Source: Rhizobium sp. 16-488-2b
GTDB lineage: Bacteria > Pseudomonadota > Alphaproteobacteria > Rhizobiales > Rhizobiaceae
Assembly (NCBI RefSeq): GCF_017741815.1
Contig: NZ_JAGHMF010000023.1
Span: forward strand, 1-64,000
Direction: 5' to 3'
Length of the DNA stretch: 64,000 nucleotides
Position numbers and translations under genes: made by a program
Notes under the pieces: model-generated
Database searches by the model: none
Told to the model about the DNA's origin: nothing
Seen by the model: only the letters and a program-made list of their open reading frames with translations
In this document: piece by piece, positions 33,944 through 44,084 of the stretch
Layout of the letters: each line of letters starts with the position of its first letter
Position numbering within the stretch: position 1 is the first letter of the stretch

Positions 33944-35440
33944 ATGACCGAAAAGACCGAAACCGCCACCCTCTCCTCCGACGCGACTGAGGTCCGCGCC
34001 CAGAAGCTGAAGCTGCTGCGCGAAAAGATCGGCGACGTCTATCCGGCGCATTTCCACCGCACCATCACCAATGCCGAGCTGGCCGAGAAGTACAAGGATC
34101 TGGAATCCGACATCGAGACGACTGACGTCGTAACCGTCGCCGGCCGTGTCTACTCCTCGCGCAACTCCGGCATGTTCATGGATATCCATGACGCCGGCGG
34201 CAAGATCCAGATCTTCAGCCACAAGGACGTGACGCCCGAGGCCGCCCGCGAGATGCTCGCCATGATCGACATCGGCGACATCATCGGCGTGACCGGCACG
34301 GTGCGCCGCACCAAGCGCGGCGAACTGTCGATCAACGCCCAAGAGATCACCATGCTCACCAAGTCGCTTCTACCCATGCCGGAGAAGTGGAACGGCATCG
34401 CCGATATCGAGATCCGCTATCGCAAGCGCCACCTCGACATCATGAGCAACGACGAATCCAAGCTCCGCTTCCAGCAGCGCTCGAAGATCCTCTCCGGCAT
34501 CCGCCGCTTCATGGAAGACGACGGCTTCATGGAAGTCGAGACGCCGATGCTGCACTCCGTCTACGGCGGCGCGACGGCCGATCCGTTCAAGACGCACCAC
34601 AACACGCTGAAGCAGGACATGTACCTGCGCATCGCGCCCGAGCTTTTCCTGAAGCGCACGCTGGTCTCGGGCCTCACCGACAAGGTCTTCGAGATCAACC
34701 GCAACTTCCGCAACGAGGGCGTCTCCACAAGGCACAATCCCGAGTTCACCATGATGGAGTGCTACTGGGCCTATGCCGATTACGAGGACATCATGGACCT
34801 CGTCGAGCGCCTGTTCGAAAAGCTGGCGCTGCAGGTGCACGGCACGACCGAATTCCCCTTCGGCGACAAGCAGATCTCCTTCAAGGGTCCGTTCAAGCGC
34901 GTTCCGATGCCTGACGCCGTCAAGGAAGCGACCGGTATCGACTTCCTCGCCATGAAGACCGACGAGGAAGCCCGCACCGCCGCCAAGGCCGCCGGCTTCG
35001 AAGTTGAGAGAGACTGGACCTGGGGCGAATGCTTGGCCTTCATCTTCGAGGAGAAGGTCGAAGGCACGCTGATCCAGCCGAGCCACGTCACCCACTTCCC
35101 GAAGGACATCTCGCCCTTCGCCAAGGAAGTGCCGGGCGAGCCGCGCCTCGTTGAGCGCTTCGAGACCTATTGCAACGCCTGGGAACTGGGCAACGCCTTC
35201 TCGGAACTCAACGATCCGGAAGAACAGCGCCGCCGCATGGTCGAGCAGCTCGAGCAGGCCCATGCCCGCGGCGAGAAGGACAAGCAGCTGGACGACGAAT
35301 TCCTCGATGCCATCGACCAGGGCATGCCGCCCGCAGGTGGTCTCGGCATCGGCGTCGACCGCCTGACGATGTTGCTCACCAACGCCCCCTCGATCCGCGA
35401 CGTCATCCTTTTCCCGGCCCGCAAGGCCAAGGCTGACTAA
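33944..35440 (+). CDS. lysS: Lysine--tRNA ligase, class II
   Basis: A 498-residue class II lysyl-tRNA synthetase. The N-terminal OB-fold anticodon domain contains VAGRVYSSRNSGMFMDIHDA; motif 2 is FEINRNFRNEGVSTRHNPEF and motif 3 is GGLGIGVDRLTMLL. Class II, not the archaeal-type class I LysK found in some alphaproteobacteria, is unambiguous. An upstream in-frame ATG at 33875 lies inside the repeat, so the start at 33944 is preferred. Confidence 0.92.
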   Translation: MTEKTETATLSSDATEVRAQKLKLLREKIGDVYPAHFHRTITNAELAEKYKDLESDIETTDVVTVAGRVYSSRNSGMFMDIHDAGGKIQIFSHKDVTPEAAREMLAMIDIGDIIGVTGTVRRTKRGELSINAQEITMLTKSLLPMPEKWNGIADIEIRYRKRHLDIMSNDESKLRFQQRSKILSGIRRFMEDDGFMEVETPMLHSVYGGATADPFKTHHNTLKQDMYLRIAPELFLKRTLVSGLTDKVFEINRNFRNEGVSTRHNPEFTMMECYWAYADYEDIMDLVERLFEKLALQVHGTTEFPFGDKQISFKGPFKRVPMPDAVKEATGIDFLAMKTDEEARTAAKAAGFEVERDWTWGECLAFIFEEKVEGTLIQPSHVTHFPKDISPFAKEVPGEPRLVERFETYCNAWELGNAFSELNDPEEQRRRMVEQLEQAHARGEKDKQLDDEFLDAIDQGMPPAGGLGIGVDRLTMLLTNAPSIRDVILFPARKAKAD

Positions 35441-35458
35441 GGCTGGTTACGGACATGC

Positions 35459-35496
35459 AAAAGGCGGCAACCCGAAAGGGTTGGCCGCCTTTTTTG
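35459..35496 (+). terminator. Strong terminator after lysS
   Basis: AAGGCGGC-AACCC and GGGTT-GCCGCCTT arms with a GAAA loop and one bulged G, followed by T6. Confidence 0.9.
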
Positions 35497-35574
35497 TTTG
35501 TGTTTCCGCTAACGAAATACCGACGCGTTGTTCTCCGTTGCCGGACGGAAAGACCCCGCCGACCGAGCAACCAA

Positions 35575-36285
35575 TCAATGCCCGCCTGAAGGCGCCGCCG
35601 CCGGGGCTGCTTCACCTTCGGCCGGTGCAGCGCCGTGCCCTCCCTCGGCCGGCTTCGCGCCTTCGCCCTTCGCAGCGGGTTTGCCCTCTCCGCCCTCGGT
35701 CGCGGCCACCGCGATCGGGTCGATACAATCGGACACGTCCTTGAAAGACGCGTTGAGCGTAGTGATCTCGTCCTCGGGCAAATCGATGCGTTCGCCGAAG
35801 AACAGGCCGTTGGCCGCAGCCGTGCCGTCGTAGTAGCGGGCGGTATATGTCTTGTTGCCCTCGATGCTTTCGACGATCGGATCGGGATGTGGGATATAGA
35901 CCACGTCGGCGCCGATCGCCCGGCCGCGGATATCGGAGCGCAGCGTCGGGCCGTTGGCGTCGAGAACCACGACCTGCACCAGATCCGGCTTCTGCGCCTC
36001 GTAGACAGCTTTTGCTACCCTAAGCGCCGTCTTGACGCGGGTCATGCCGTCGGTCGGCTCGGTCTTGATGTATTTGCGAATCCAGACCCGCTTCTGTTTC
36101 TTGATGGTGACGAGATTGACGTCGGTGCACGCGGCGCCGTTCACGGTCTCCGCGGGAGGACCGAGCAGGGTGTCCTTGCCGATATACAGCGCTGCGCCGC
36201 CGGAAACGCCCCCGAGAAGGGCAATTCCGCCGATGATCAGCACCAATTTCCGGGAAGGCCGGAAGATGCGCAGTAAGGCCTTCAC
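35575..36285 (-). CDS. Membrane-anchored hypothetical protein with low-complexity tail
   Basis: A 236-residue protein from a GTG start with GGAG eight bases upstream. One N-terminal helix (LVLIIGGIALLGGVSGGAAL) anchors a periplasmic domain that has two cysteines (CTDVNL and VSDCIDP), followed by about 50 residues dominated by Ala, Pro, Gly, Glu and Lys (GEGAKPAEGGHGAAPAEGEA). The tail looks disordered. The globular part is not recognised. It is divergent from the LysR gene across 179 nt. Confidence 0.65.
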   Translation of the reverse strand: MKALLRIFRPSRKLVLIIGGIALLGGVSGGAALYIGKDTLLGPPAETVNGAACTDVNLVTIKKQKRVWIRKYIKTEPTDGMTRVKTALRVAKAVYEAQKPDLVQVVVLDANGPTLRSDIRGRAIGADVVYIPHPDPIVESIEGNKTYTARYYDGTAAANGLFFGERIDLPEDEITTLNASFKDVSDCIDPIAVAATEGGEGKPAAKGEGAKPAEGGHGAAPAEGEAAPAAAPSGGH

Positions 36286-36464
36286 GCCAACTGCTCCGCC
36301 ATCAAGTCACTCCAACGCAATAAACTGGTGTGGACGCTAGAGAAATGACGTTTCGGAATACTTAAATGCGGGCAAGAAGTTTGTGCCACAAAGAGACTTA
36401 TCCCAAAAAAGGTCCAGCATGGTGCACGCTTGCAATGGCCTCGGGCGCCATGCTCTAAGATGCC

Positions 36465-37373
36465 ATGGCCTTCACGCTTCGCCAGATTCAATACTTCATC
36501 GCAGTGGCCGAGCAGGGCTCGATCACGCGGGCCGCGCAGAACCTGTCGATCTCGCAATCCTCGGTTACGGAAGCGCTGAAGGAGCTGGAGACCGACCTCG
36601 GCGTCGAGCTCTTCGACCGCCATCCGCGCGGGCTGACGATCACCCATAACGGCCACCAGTTCCTGCGCCACGCCACCAAGATCCTGGCCAGCGTCTCCGA
36701 TGCCCGCGCCAGCTTTTCCGGCACCAGCAACCAGCCCTCGGGCACGCTCAACATCGGCGTCACCTCGCTGGTCGCCGGCTACGTGCTCTCCGACCTGCTC
36801 GCCCGCTACCGCCGCGCCTGCCCCGGCGTCGAGGTCTCGGCCATCGAGGACAATGGCGGCTATCTCGAGCATCTGCTTGTTGGCGGCGAGCTCGATGTCG
36901 CCGTCATGGTGATCTCCAACCTGCGCGACCGCATGGCATTGCAGGCCGAGATCCTGGAAACCTCGCCCTATCGCCTCTGGCTCCCCATGGGCCACCCGCT
37001 TGTGTCCGCCGACATCATCTCGATCGCCGATATCGCCCGCGAACCGCTGATCATGCTGACCGTCGACGAAATCGAGGAGAACACCGGCAAGCTGCTCTCG
37101 GCGCTCGGCGCCCGCCCGCACGTCGCCTTCCGCACCCGCTCCGTCGAAGCGGTGCGCAGCCTGGTCGCGACAGGCGCCGGTGTGGCGCTGCTTCCCGATC
37201 TCGTCTACCGCCCATGGTCGCTGGAAGGCGACCGTATCGAAAGCCGCGATGTCTCGGGCTCCCTTCCGGTCGTTCAGGTCGGCATGGTCTGGCGCAAGGG
37301 CTCCAGCCTCCCGCAGGCAGCAAGGGATTTCGTCGGCATCGCCGAGGCCATGCGCTCAGGACGACCGCGCTAA
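36465..37373 (+). CDS. LysR family transcriptional regulator
   Basis: A 302-residue LysR-type regulator. The N-terminal helix-turn-helix (FIAVAEQGSITRAAQNLSIS, SQSSVTEALKELE) is followed by the effector-binding domain from about residue 90. It lies directly upstream of, and in line with, the amine transporter operon; a perfect 17-bp palindrome (37395-37411) lies between them. It probably controls that operon, with a polyamine or intermediate as effector (inference). Confidence 0.88.
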   Translation: MAFTLRQIQYFIAVAEQGSITRAAQNLSISQSSVTEALKELETDLGVELFDRHPRGLTITHNGHQFLRHATKILASVSDARASFSGTSNQPSGTLNIGVTSLVAGYVLSDLLARYRRACPGVEVSAIEDNGGYLEHLLVGGELDVAVMVISNLRDRMALQAEILETSPYRLWLPMGHPLVSADIISIADIAREPLIMLTVDEIEENTGKLLSALGARPHVAFRTRSVEAVRSLVATGAGVALLPDLVYRPWSLEGDRIESRDVSGSLPVVQVGMVWRKGSSLPQAARDFVGIAEAMRSGRPR

Positions 37374-37394
37374 ACCTTAGCGCACGCAACCACC

Positions 37395-37411
37395 TATCGG
37401 AAATTCCGATA
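37395..37411. promoter_or_regulatory. Candidate LysR binding site
   Basis: TATCGGAA-A-TTCCGATA, perfect 8-bp arms; it contains ATC-N9-GAT of the LysR type. It is 103 nt upstream of the binding-protein start. Confidence 0.65.
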
Positions 37412-37513
37412 ACGCCATTCTGATAAATGAATTTGCGAAAGCGGCTTTTTCGCGTCACCTTTTCTGCCGGGAACAAAACGCCACGAAGTGGCACCAAAAC
37501 CGGGAGACATCAG

Positions 37514-38671
37514 ATGAAATATCTTCTGAAATCGTGCACGGCTGCGCTTGCGACCCTGAGCTTCGTGACGCAGGTCGTGGCGGCCGAGCCGCTGAAGGAA
37601 TTGGGCAAGGGCGAAGGCGCCGTCAGCATCGTGGCCTGGGCCGGCTATATCGAGCGCGGCGAAAGCGACAAGAATTACGATTGGGTCACCGGTTTCGAGA
37701 AGGAGACCGGCTGCAAGGTCTCGGTCAAGACCGCCGCCACCTCCGATGAAATGGTGTCGCTGATGAACGAGGGCGGCTTCGACCTCGTCACCGCCTCCGG
37801 CGACGCCTCGTTGCGCCTCGTGGCCGGCAAGCGCGTCCAGCCGATCAACACCGATCTCATCCCGAGCTTCAAGAACGTCGACAAGCGTCTGCAGGATGCG
37901 CCCTGGTACACAGTTGGCGGCGTTCATTACGGCGTTCCCTATCTCTGGGGACCGAACGTCCTGATGTACAACACCGACGCCTTCAAGGGCGAGGCGCCGA
38001 AGAGCTGGAAGGTGGTCTTCGAGGAAGAGACGCTGCCCGACGGCAAGTCCAACAAGGGCCGCGTGCAGGCCTATGACGGCCCGATCTATATCGCCGACGC
38101 CGCGCTCTATCTCATGGTCCATAAGCCGGAACTCAACATCAAGAACCCCTACGAACTGAACGAAGACCAGTACAAGGCCGCCCTCGACCTACTCCGCGGC
38201 CAGCGCAAGCTCGTCTCGCGCTACTGGCACGACGCGATGATCCAGATCGACGACTTCAAGAACGAAGGCGTCGTCGCCTCCGGCTCCTGGCCCTTCCAGG
38301 TCAACCTGATGCAGGCCGACAAGCAGAAGATCGCCTCCACCTTCCCCGAAGAGGGCGTCACCGGCTGGGCTGATACGACCATGCTGCACGCCGACAGCGA
38401 GCACCCGAACTGCGCCTACATGTGGATGGAGCATTCGCTGTCCGCCAAGGTCCAGGGCGACGCCGCCGCCTGGTTCGGCGCCGTCCCCTCGGTTCCGGCT
38501 GCCTGCAAGGGCAACGAGTTGATGACCGACACCGGCTGCGCCACCAACGGCTATGATCACTTCGACAAGATCAAGTTCTGGCGCACGCCCACCGCCAAGT
38601 GCGAACAGGGCGAATGCGTGCCCTATCACCGCTGGGTGTCGGATTATATCGGCGTGATTGGCGGGCGGTAA
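37514..38671 (+). CDS. ydcS: Putrescine/spermidine-type ABC substrate-binding protein
   Basis: A 385-residue periplasmic protein with an N-terminal signal (CTAALATLSFVTQVVAAEP). The PotD-like fold is indicated by VSIVAWAGYIERGE, PYLWGPNVLMYNTDAFKG and SGSWPFQVNLMQADKQ. GGGAG lies before the ATG. Gene order SBP, ATPase, two permeases, aminobutyraldehyde dehydrogenase is the same as ydcSTUVW of E. coli, so the ligand is probably putrescine or a close amine. A mosaic palindrome separates it from the ATPase gene. Confidence 0.85.
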   Translation: MKYLLKSCTAALATLSFVTQVVAAEPLKELGKGEGAVSIVAWAGYIERGESDKNYDWVTGFEKETGCKVSVKTAATSDEMVSLMNEGGFDLVTASGDASLRLVAGKRVQPINTDLIPSFKNVDKRLQDAPWYTVGGVHYGVPYLWGPNVLMYNTDAFKGEAPKSWKVVFEEETLPDGKSNKGRVQAYDGPIYIADAALYLMVHKPELNIKNPYELNEDQYKAALDLLRGQRKLVSRYWHDAMIQIDDFKNEGVVASGSWPFQVNLMQADKQKIASTFPEEGVTGWADTTMLHADSEHPNCAYMWMEHSLSAKVQGDAAAWFGAVPSVPAACKGNELMTDTGCATNGYDHFDKIKFWRTPTAKCEQGECVPYHRWVSDYIGVIGGR

Positions 38672-38686
38672 CAGCTGGCCGCAGCC

Positions 38687-38849
38687 TCTCTTCTCCCCAA
38701 CGGGGAGAAGATGTCCGAAGGACAGATGAGGGGGTGAGCGACGAAGGAGCGAGCGTCTGAGCGACAAGCGAAGACGACGCCTGCCGTGTCGCCCCCTCAT
38801 CCGACCCTTCGGGCCACCTTCTCCCCGTGGGGGAGAAGGGAACACCGCA
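38687..38849. repeat. Rearranged type B mosaic palindrome (inside-out)
   Basis: Two half-elements face outward: a right half ending ATGAGGGGG (about 38687-38734) and a left half beginning CCCCCTCAT (about 38792-38849), with about 57 bp between. It lies between the binding-protein and ATPase genes of the amine transporter. Confidence 0.75.
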
Positions 38850-38867
38850 AACATCGGAGCCCCCAAA

Positions 38868-39854
38868 ATGACACCCGCCGTCCGTTTCCAGAAGGTCTCC
38901 CGCCATTTCGGCGCCGTTCGCGCCGTCGATGGCGTCGATCTCGAGATCGCGCCGGGCGAGTTCTTCGCCATGCTGGGGCCGTCGGGTTCGGGCAAGACCA
39001 CCTGCCTGCGCCTGATCGCCGGCTTCGAACAGCCGACGGCGGGGCATATCGAGATTTTCGGCGAGACCGCCGAGGGCGTGCCGCCATACAGGCGCAACGT
39101 CAACACCGTGTTCCAGGACTACGCGCTCTTCCCGCATCTGAACATCCTCGACAACGTCGCCTACGGGCTGATGGTCAAGGGCGTCGGCAAGATGGAGCGC
39201 GCGAAAGCGGCCGAACAGGCGCTGGAACTGGTGAAGCTCCCCGGCTACGGCGCCCGCAAGCCCGGACAACTCTCCGGCGGCCAGCGGCAGCGCGTGGCGC
39301 TCGCCCGGGCGCTGGTCAACAAGCCGCGCGTGCTCTTGCTCGACGAACCGCTCGGCGCGCTGGACCTGAAGCTGCGCGAGCAGATGCAGGAGGAGCTGAA
39401 GGGCCTGCAGCGCGCGCTTGGCATCACCTTCGTCTTCGTCACCCACGATCAGGGCGAAGCACTCTCCATGGCCGACCGCGTTGCCGTCTTCAACGATGGC
39501 GGCATCGTGCAGGAGGGCACGCCGCAGGATATCTATAACAGGCCGAAAACCCGCTTCGTCGCCGATTTCGTCGGCTCCTCCAATGTGATCGCCCCCGAGC
39601 TGATGACCGCGCTTGGCGGCGAGAAGCGCTGGGCGAGCCTGCGCCCCGAAGCGATCCGACTCACCGGCGACGGCGTCGAATCCCGTGTCGAAAACGCCAG
39701 CTTCCTCGGCGCCGCCACGCGGCTCACCGTCGCGGCCCGAGGCACGCGCCTGCATGTCATGCTGCCGGCAGGCGCCACTATCCCCGAAGTCGGCGCCGAT
39801 GTCCGCCTGTCGTGGCAGCCCGTCGACGTGCACTACATGGACGACGCCGCATGA
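38868..39854 (+). CDS. ydcT: Amine ABC transporter ATPase (PotA-like)
   Basis: A 328-residue ATPase. Walker A GPSGSGKTT, Q-loop in FQDYALFPHL, signature LSGGQRQR and Walker B VLLLDEPLGALD are intact; a C-terminal TOBE-like regulatory domain follows about residue 240. The last four bases overlap the next gene (ATGA). It powers import with the two permeases. Confidence 0.92.
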   Translation: MTPAVRFQKVSRHFGAVRAVDGVDLEIAPGEFFAMLGPSGSGKTTCLRLIAGFEQPTAGHIEIFGETAEGVPPYRRNVNTVFQDYALFPHLNILDNVAYGLMVKGVGKMERAKAAEQALELVKLPGYGARKPGQLSGGQRQRVALARALVNKPRVLLLDEPLGALDLKLREQMQEELKGLQRALGITFVFVTHDQGEALSMADRVAVFNDGGIVQEGTPQDIYNRPKTRFVADFVGSSNVIAPELMTALGGEKRWASLRPEAIRLTGDGVESRVENASFLGAATRLTVAARGTRLHVMLPAGATIPEVGADVRLSWQPVDVHYMDDAA

Positions 39855-40819
39855 CCGCGATCGCGCTCACCCACGAGGAGGCGGCGACCTCGATCCTGCC
39901 CGGTCGCGGCGGTTTCTTCGGCCGGATGTCCGACCTGTTCTGGCGCCGACCGAAGCTGCTGCTCTTCCTGATGCTGACGCCGCCGCTGCTCTGGCTCGGC
40001 ATCATCTATATCGGCTCGCTCCTGGCGCTTCTGCTGCAGAGTTTCTTTTCGATCGACGATTTCTCCGGCCTGGTGACCTACGAATTCACGCTGGCAACTT
40101 ATGCGCAACTGCTGTCGCCCACCAATTTCGACATCATCGTGAGAACCGTGCTGATGGCGGCGCTGGTGACGCTCGCCTCCGCCGTCGTCGCCTTCCCGAT
40201 CGCCTATTACGCGGCCCGCTACGCCAAGGGGAAATGGAAGGCGCTCTTCTATCTCGGCGTCATGCTGCCGCTCTGGTCAAGTTATCTCGTCAAGATCTAC
40301 GCCTGGAAGCTGATCCTCGCCAAGGAGGGTATTCTCACCTGGTTCTTCGCCAAGCTGCATTTGGCCTGGCTGCTCGACGGCGTGCTGGCGCTACCCATTG
40401 TCGGCGGCAATTCGCTGTCGGTGAGCTATATCGGCACCTTCCTCGTCTTCGTCTATGTCTGGCTGCCCTACATGATCCTGCCGACGCAGGCAGCGCTCGA
40501 ACGCGTGCAGGGCAACCTGATCGAGGCATCGTCCGATCTCGGCGCCACGCCGGGCCAGACCTTCCGCACCGTGCTCTTTCCGCTGGCTCTGCCCGGCATC
40601 GTCGCCGGCTCGATCTTCACCTTCTCGCTGACGCTGGGCGATTACATCATCCCGCAGATCATCGGCTCCTCGCGCCTCTTCATCGGCCAGGCGGTCTATG
40701 CGCAGCAGGGAACGGCCGGCAACGTGCCGCTCGCCGCCGCCTTCTCCGTCGTCCCCATCGTCATCATGGCCGTCTATCTGTGGCTGGCCAAGAAACAGGG
40801 AGCCTTCGATGCGCTCTGA
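39851..40819 (+). CDS. ydcU: Amine ABC transporter permease (PotB-like)
   Basis: A 322-residue inner-membrane permease with six predicted helices. The EAA-type cytoplasmic loop ([20 protein letters not shown]) that contacts the ATPase is clear. The start overlaps the ATPase stop by 4 nt, and its own end overlaps the next permease by 11 nt, indicating tight translational coupling. Confidence 0.9.
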   Translation: MTAIALTHEEAATSILPGRGGFFGRMSDLFWRRPKLLLFLMLTPPLLWLGIIYIGSLLALLLQSFFSIDDFSGLVTYEFTLATYAQLLSPTNFDIIVRTVLMAALVTLASAVVAFPIAYYAARYAKGKWKALFYLGVMLPLWSSYLVKIYAWKLILAKEGILTWFFAKLHLAWLLDGVLALPIVGGNSLSVSYIGTFLVFVYVWLPYMILPTQAALERVQGNLIEASSDLGATPGQTFRTVLFPLALPGIVAGSIFTFSLTLGDYIIPQIIGSSRLFIGQAVYAQQGTAGNVPLAAAFSVVPIVIMAVYLWLAKKQGAFDAL

Positions 40820-41624
40820 CCGTGGCCAACGCGCGCCGATCGCGCTCAAGATCGCCGCAGCCGGCGGGCTGCTCTTCCTGCACCTGCCGATCCTGCTGAT
40901 CTTCGTCTACGCCTTCACGACGGAAGAAAAGAGCTACCAGTGGCCGCCGCCGGGGCTGACGCTGCAGTGGTTCGGCATCGCCTGGAACCGGCCGGATGTC
41001 TGGGCCGCCCTTGGGCTTTCAGTGCAGGTCGCCTGCATCGCCACCGCCATCGCGCTGGTGCTCGGCACGCTCTGCGCCGCCGCCGTCAGCCAGACGAAGT
41101 TCTTCGGCCGCGAGGCGATCTCGCTGCTGGTCATCCTGCCGATCGCGCTGCCGGGGATCATCACCGGCATCGCGCTGCGCTCGGCCTTCAGCCTGTTCGA
41201 CATTCCCTTCTCGGTCTGGACGATCGTGCTCGGCCACGCCACCTTCTGCGTCGTGGTGGTCTATAACAACGCCGTTGCCCGCTTCCGCCGCACCCAGGGC
41301 TCGCTGATCGAGGCCTCGATGGATCTCGGCGCCGATGGCTTCCAGACCTTCCGCCACGTCATCCTGCCGAATATCGGCACGGCGCTTCTTGCCGGCGGCA
41401 TGCTTGCCTTCGCGCTCTCCTTCGACGAGGTCATCGTCACCACTTTCACCGGCGGCCAGCAATCGACGCTGCCGATCTGGATGCTGGAAGAGCTGATCCG
41501 CCCGCGCCAGCGCCCCGTCACCAACGTGGTCGCCATGGTCGTCGTGCTCGTCACCTTCCTGCCGATCCTGGCAGCCTACTACCTCACGCGCGATGGCGAT
41601 CAGGTCGCCGGAGCTGGAAAATAA
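40809..41624 (+). CDS. ydcV: Amine ABC transporter permease (PotC-like)
   Basis: A 271-residue permease with six helices and the EAA loop [20 protein letters not shown]. It pairs with the PotB-like protein. The ATG lies inside the end of the preceding gene. A 52-nt gap leads to the dehydrogenase. Confidence 0.9.
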   Translation: MRSDRGQRAPIALKIAAAGGLLFLHLPILLIFVYAFTTEEKSYQWPPPGLTLQWFGIAWNRPDVWAALGLSVQVACIATAIALVLGTLCAAAVSQTKFFGREAISLLVILPIALPGIITGIALRSAFSLFDIPFSVWTIVLGHATFCVVVVYNNAVARFRRTQGSLIEASMDLGADGFQTFRHVILPNIGTALLAGGMLAFALSFDEVIVTTFTGGQQSTLPIWMLEELIRPRQRPVTNVVAMVVVLVTFLPILAAYYLTRDGDQVAGAGK

Positions 41625-41676
41625 CCGGAGCGCGGGATACCCCCATCCCGCCCCAGCGATAACAAGGGAGAACATC

Positions 41677-43104
41677 ATGGACACCGCGATGCTGATTGGA
41701 TCCCGCTTCGAAGCGGGCACCGAGATCGAAGAAAACATCCTGAACCCGAAGACCGGCGAGACGGTGCTGAGCCTCGCCGAGGCATCGCTCGGCCAGATCG
41801 ACGCCGCCGTAGACGCCGCCGAAAAGGCCTTCTCCGCATGGTCGCAGACGACACCCGGCGAGCGCGCCGGCTATCTGCTGAAAATCGCCGACGCGATCGA
41901 GAAGGACGCCCAAGGCTTCGCGACGCTGGAAGCGCTGAACTGCGGCAAGCCGATCAACGCGGTGCTGAACGACGAGATCCCCGCCATCGTCGATTGCTAC
42001 CGCTTCTTCGCCGGCGCGGTGCGCAACCTGCATGGCCCGGTCGCCGGTGAATATCTCCCCGGCCACACCTCGATGATCCGCCGCGACGCCATCGGCATCG
42101 TCGGCTCGATCGCGCCGTGGAACTACCCGCTGATGATGATGGCCTGGAAGCTGGCACCCGCAATCGCAGGCGGCAACACCGTCGTCTTCAAGCCTTCCGA
42201 GCAGACGCCGCTGACGGCGCTGAAGATGGCGAAGCTCCTCTCCGACATCCTGCCCGAAGGCGTGGTCAACGTCATCCTCGGCCGCGGCGAGAGCGTCGGG
42301 AACGCGCTGATCAACCATCCGAAGATCTCGATGCTGTCGATCACCGGCGATGTCGCGACCGGCAAGAAGGTGCTGCAGGCGGCCGCAAAGACCGTCAAGC
42401 GCACGCATCTGGAACTCGGCGGCAAGGCCCCGGTCATCGTCTTCGACGACGCCGATATTGACGCGGTTGTGTCAGGCATCCGCACCTTCGGCTACTACAA
42501 TGCCGGCCAGGACTGCACCGCAGCCTGCCGCATCTATGCCGACGCCAAGGTCTACGACAAGTTCGTCGCCGACCTCTCCTCGGCGGTCTCCTCGATCAAG
42601 TTCAACCTTGCCGACGACGCCGAAAACGAGATCGGCCCGCTGATCTCCAAGCGCCAGCGCGACCGCGTCGAAAGCTTCGTCGCCCGCGCCGGCGAGCACA
42701 AGCACATGGAGATCACGACAGGCGGCAAGACCTCCGGCGACAAGGGCTTCTTCTACACGCCGACGGTGATTGCCGGCGCCACGCAGGAAGACGAGATCGT
42801 CCGCCGCGAGGTCTTCGGCCCCGTCGTCTCGGTCACCCGCTTCACCGATGTCGAGGATGCCGTCACCTGGGCCAACGACAGCGACTATGGCCTGGCCTCG
42901 TCGGTCTGGACCAAGGACATCAGCCGCGGCATGAAGACCGCCGCCCGCCTGCAATATGGCTGCACCTGGATCAACACCCACTTCATGCTGACCAACGAGA
43001 TGCCGCATGGCGGCCTGAAGCAATCGGGCTACGGCAAGGACATGTCCGTCTACGCACTGGAAGACTACACCGCCGTTCGCCACGTGATGATCAACCACGG
43101 CTGA
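41677..43104 (+). CDS. ydcW: Gamma-aminobutyraldehyde dehydrogenase (PatD/YdcW-like)
   Basis: A 475-residue NAD-dependent aldehyde dehydrogenase. The catalytic C280 lies in [11 protein letters not shown]246 in THLELGGK, N149 in APWNYPL, and the EVFGPVVSV motif is present. Family members oxidise 4-aminobutanal (1-pyrroline) from putrescine to GABA. Its place after the amine transporter supports this, but betaine-aldehyde-type activity cannot be excluded. AAGGGAG lies before the ATG. Confidence 0.85.
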   Translation: MDTAMLIGSRFEAGTEIEENILNPKTGETVLSLAEASLGQIDAAVDAAEKAFSAWSQTTPGERAGYLLKIADAIEKDAQGFATLEALNCGKPINAVLNDEIPAIVDCYRFFAGAVRNLHGPVAGEYLPGHTSMIRRDAIGIVGSIAPWNYPLMMMAWKLAPAIAGGNTVVFKPSEQTPLTALKMAKLLSDILPEGVVNVILGRGESVGNALINHPKISMLSITGDVATGKKVLQAAAKTVKRTHLELGGKAPVIVFDDADIDAVVSGIRTFGYYNAGQDCTAACRIYADAKVYDKFVADLSSAVSSIKFNLADDAENEIGPLISKRQRDRVESFVARAGEHKHMEITTGGKTSGDKGFFYTPTVIAGATQEDEIVRREVFGPVVSVTRFTDVEDAVTWANDSDYGLASSVWTKDISRGMKTAARLQYGCTWINTHFMLTNEMPHGGLKQSGYGKDMSVYALEDYTAVRHVMINHG

Positions 43105-43120
43105 CGCATGCCATGCAGAC

Positions 43121-43158
43121 CGAAAACGCCGCCGTTGGAAACAGCGGCGGCGTTTTCG
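43121..43158. terminator. Bidirectional terminator after ydcW
   Basis: Perfect 14-bp arms CGAAAACGCCGCCG/CGGCGGCGTTTTCG with a 10-nt loop, between convergent genes. Confidence 0.85.
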
Positions 43159-43174
43159 TCGACGGGGTGACTTG

Positions 43175-43588
43175 TCAGCGCGGCGGCATGGCCTCGAATG
43201 TCGGCAAGGCCGGATCGAGGTGATCCCAGGTGTGGCCGGCGGCGGTCCATGCCACCAGCTGCGGCTTGTAGCGGCTGGGATCGTCGAGGCTTGATGGCGT
43301 GACGATGAACACATCCGGCATGTCGGGAAATGTCAGATAGACATGCGAGCCACAGGTCGGACAGAAGGCGCGCCGCTTCACCGTGCCGCCATCGCCCACG
43401 CTCTGCCATTGCGATGCCTCACCCTTCAGCGTCACCTCGGCGGCAACGAAGGTCAGGTGCGATTGATGTCCGGTGCCACTGTCGCGCTGGCATTGGCGGC
43501 ACTGGCAATCGAGCATGACGACGGGCTCGCCGGCGATCTCGTAGCGCATGGCGCCGCAGGCGCAGCCGCCGGTATAGGATGCGTTCAT
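43175..43588 (-). CDS. GFA family (CENP-V-like) zinc protein
   Basis: A 137-residue protein of the glutathione-dependent formaldehyde-activating family. The zinc-binding cysteines are visible in GGCACGAMRY, DCQCRQCQR and FCPTCGSHVY. GAGGAG precedes the ATG. Despite the family name, most members have no proven formaldehyde role; function is open. It lies 25 nt downstream of the SRPBCC gene in the same direction. Confidence 0.85.
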   Translation of the reverse strand: MNASYTGGCACGAMRYEIAGEPVVMLDCQCRQCQRDSGTGHQSHLTFVAAEVTLKGEASQWQSVGDGGTVKRRAFCPTCGSHVYLTFPDMPDVFIVTPSSLDDPSRYKPQLVAWTAAGHTWDHLDPALPTFEAMPPR

Positions 43589-43613
43589 GACATTCTCCTC
43601 CTCTAGATTCGTC

Positions 43614-44084
43614 TCAATGCAGCGTCCGCGACGCCTCTTCCGCGACCACAGTGTCCAGGCGCTCGACGAGCTTCTTCCAGCCCTCGCTCATGTTGCGATA
43701 GGCGGCATCGTTCTTCGGCAGCACGAAGCCCGAATGCACCAGACGCAACCGCGTGCCCGCTTCCGTTTCGGCAAGGGTGAAGGTGACGATCGTCTCCAGC
43801 TTCGAGCCGTAGCCCTGATTGCTCTCGTGGCCGCCCCTCCAGGCATAGGAGAGCCGCTGCCCTTCCACGACCTCGAGCACCTCGCACCGGATGGTGCCGT
43901 CCCATTCATCGGCGGGCTTGGTCTGAAATGTGAAACGATTGCCGACGACCGCCTCGAACCCCTTGGGCTCCATCAGCCATCGCCCGATCAGCGCGCCTGA
44001 GGTCAGCGCCTTCCAGACGATCTCCCGTCTATGCGGGAAGACCTCGTCCAGGACGATGGATGACGTGTCGGCATGGTCGGTCAT
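43614..44084 (-). CDS. SRPBCC/AHSA1 domain protein
   Basis: A 156-residue START-like protein. AHSA1 features are the VFPHRREIVWKALTSGALIG start, the YAWRGG strand and the SEGWKKLVERLDTVV C-terminal helix. The start overlaps the ArsR-type gene by 4 nt (ATGA). ArsR plus SRPBCC pairs are common; the SRPBCC partner probably binds a hydrophobic ligand and its function is unknown. Confidence 0.85.
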   Translation of the reverse strand: MTDHADTSSIVLDEVFPHRREIVWKALTSGALIGRWLMEPKGFEAVVGNRFTFQTKPADEWDGTIRCEVLEVVEGQRLSYAWRGGHESNQGYGSKLETIVTFTLAETEAGTRLRLVHSGFVLPKNDAAYRNMSEGWKKLVERLDTVVAEEASRTLH

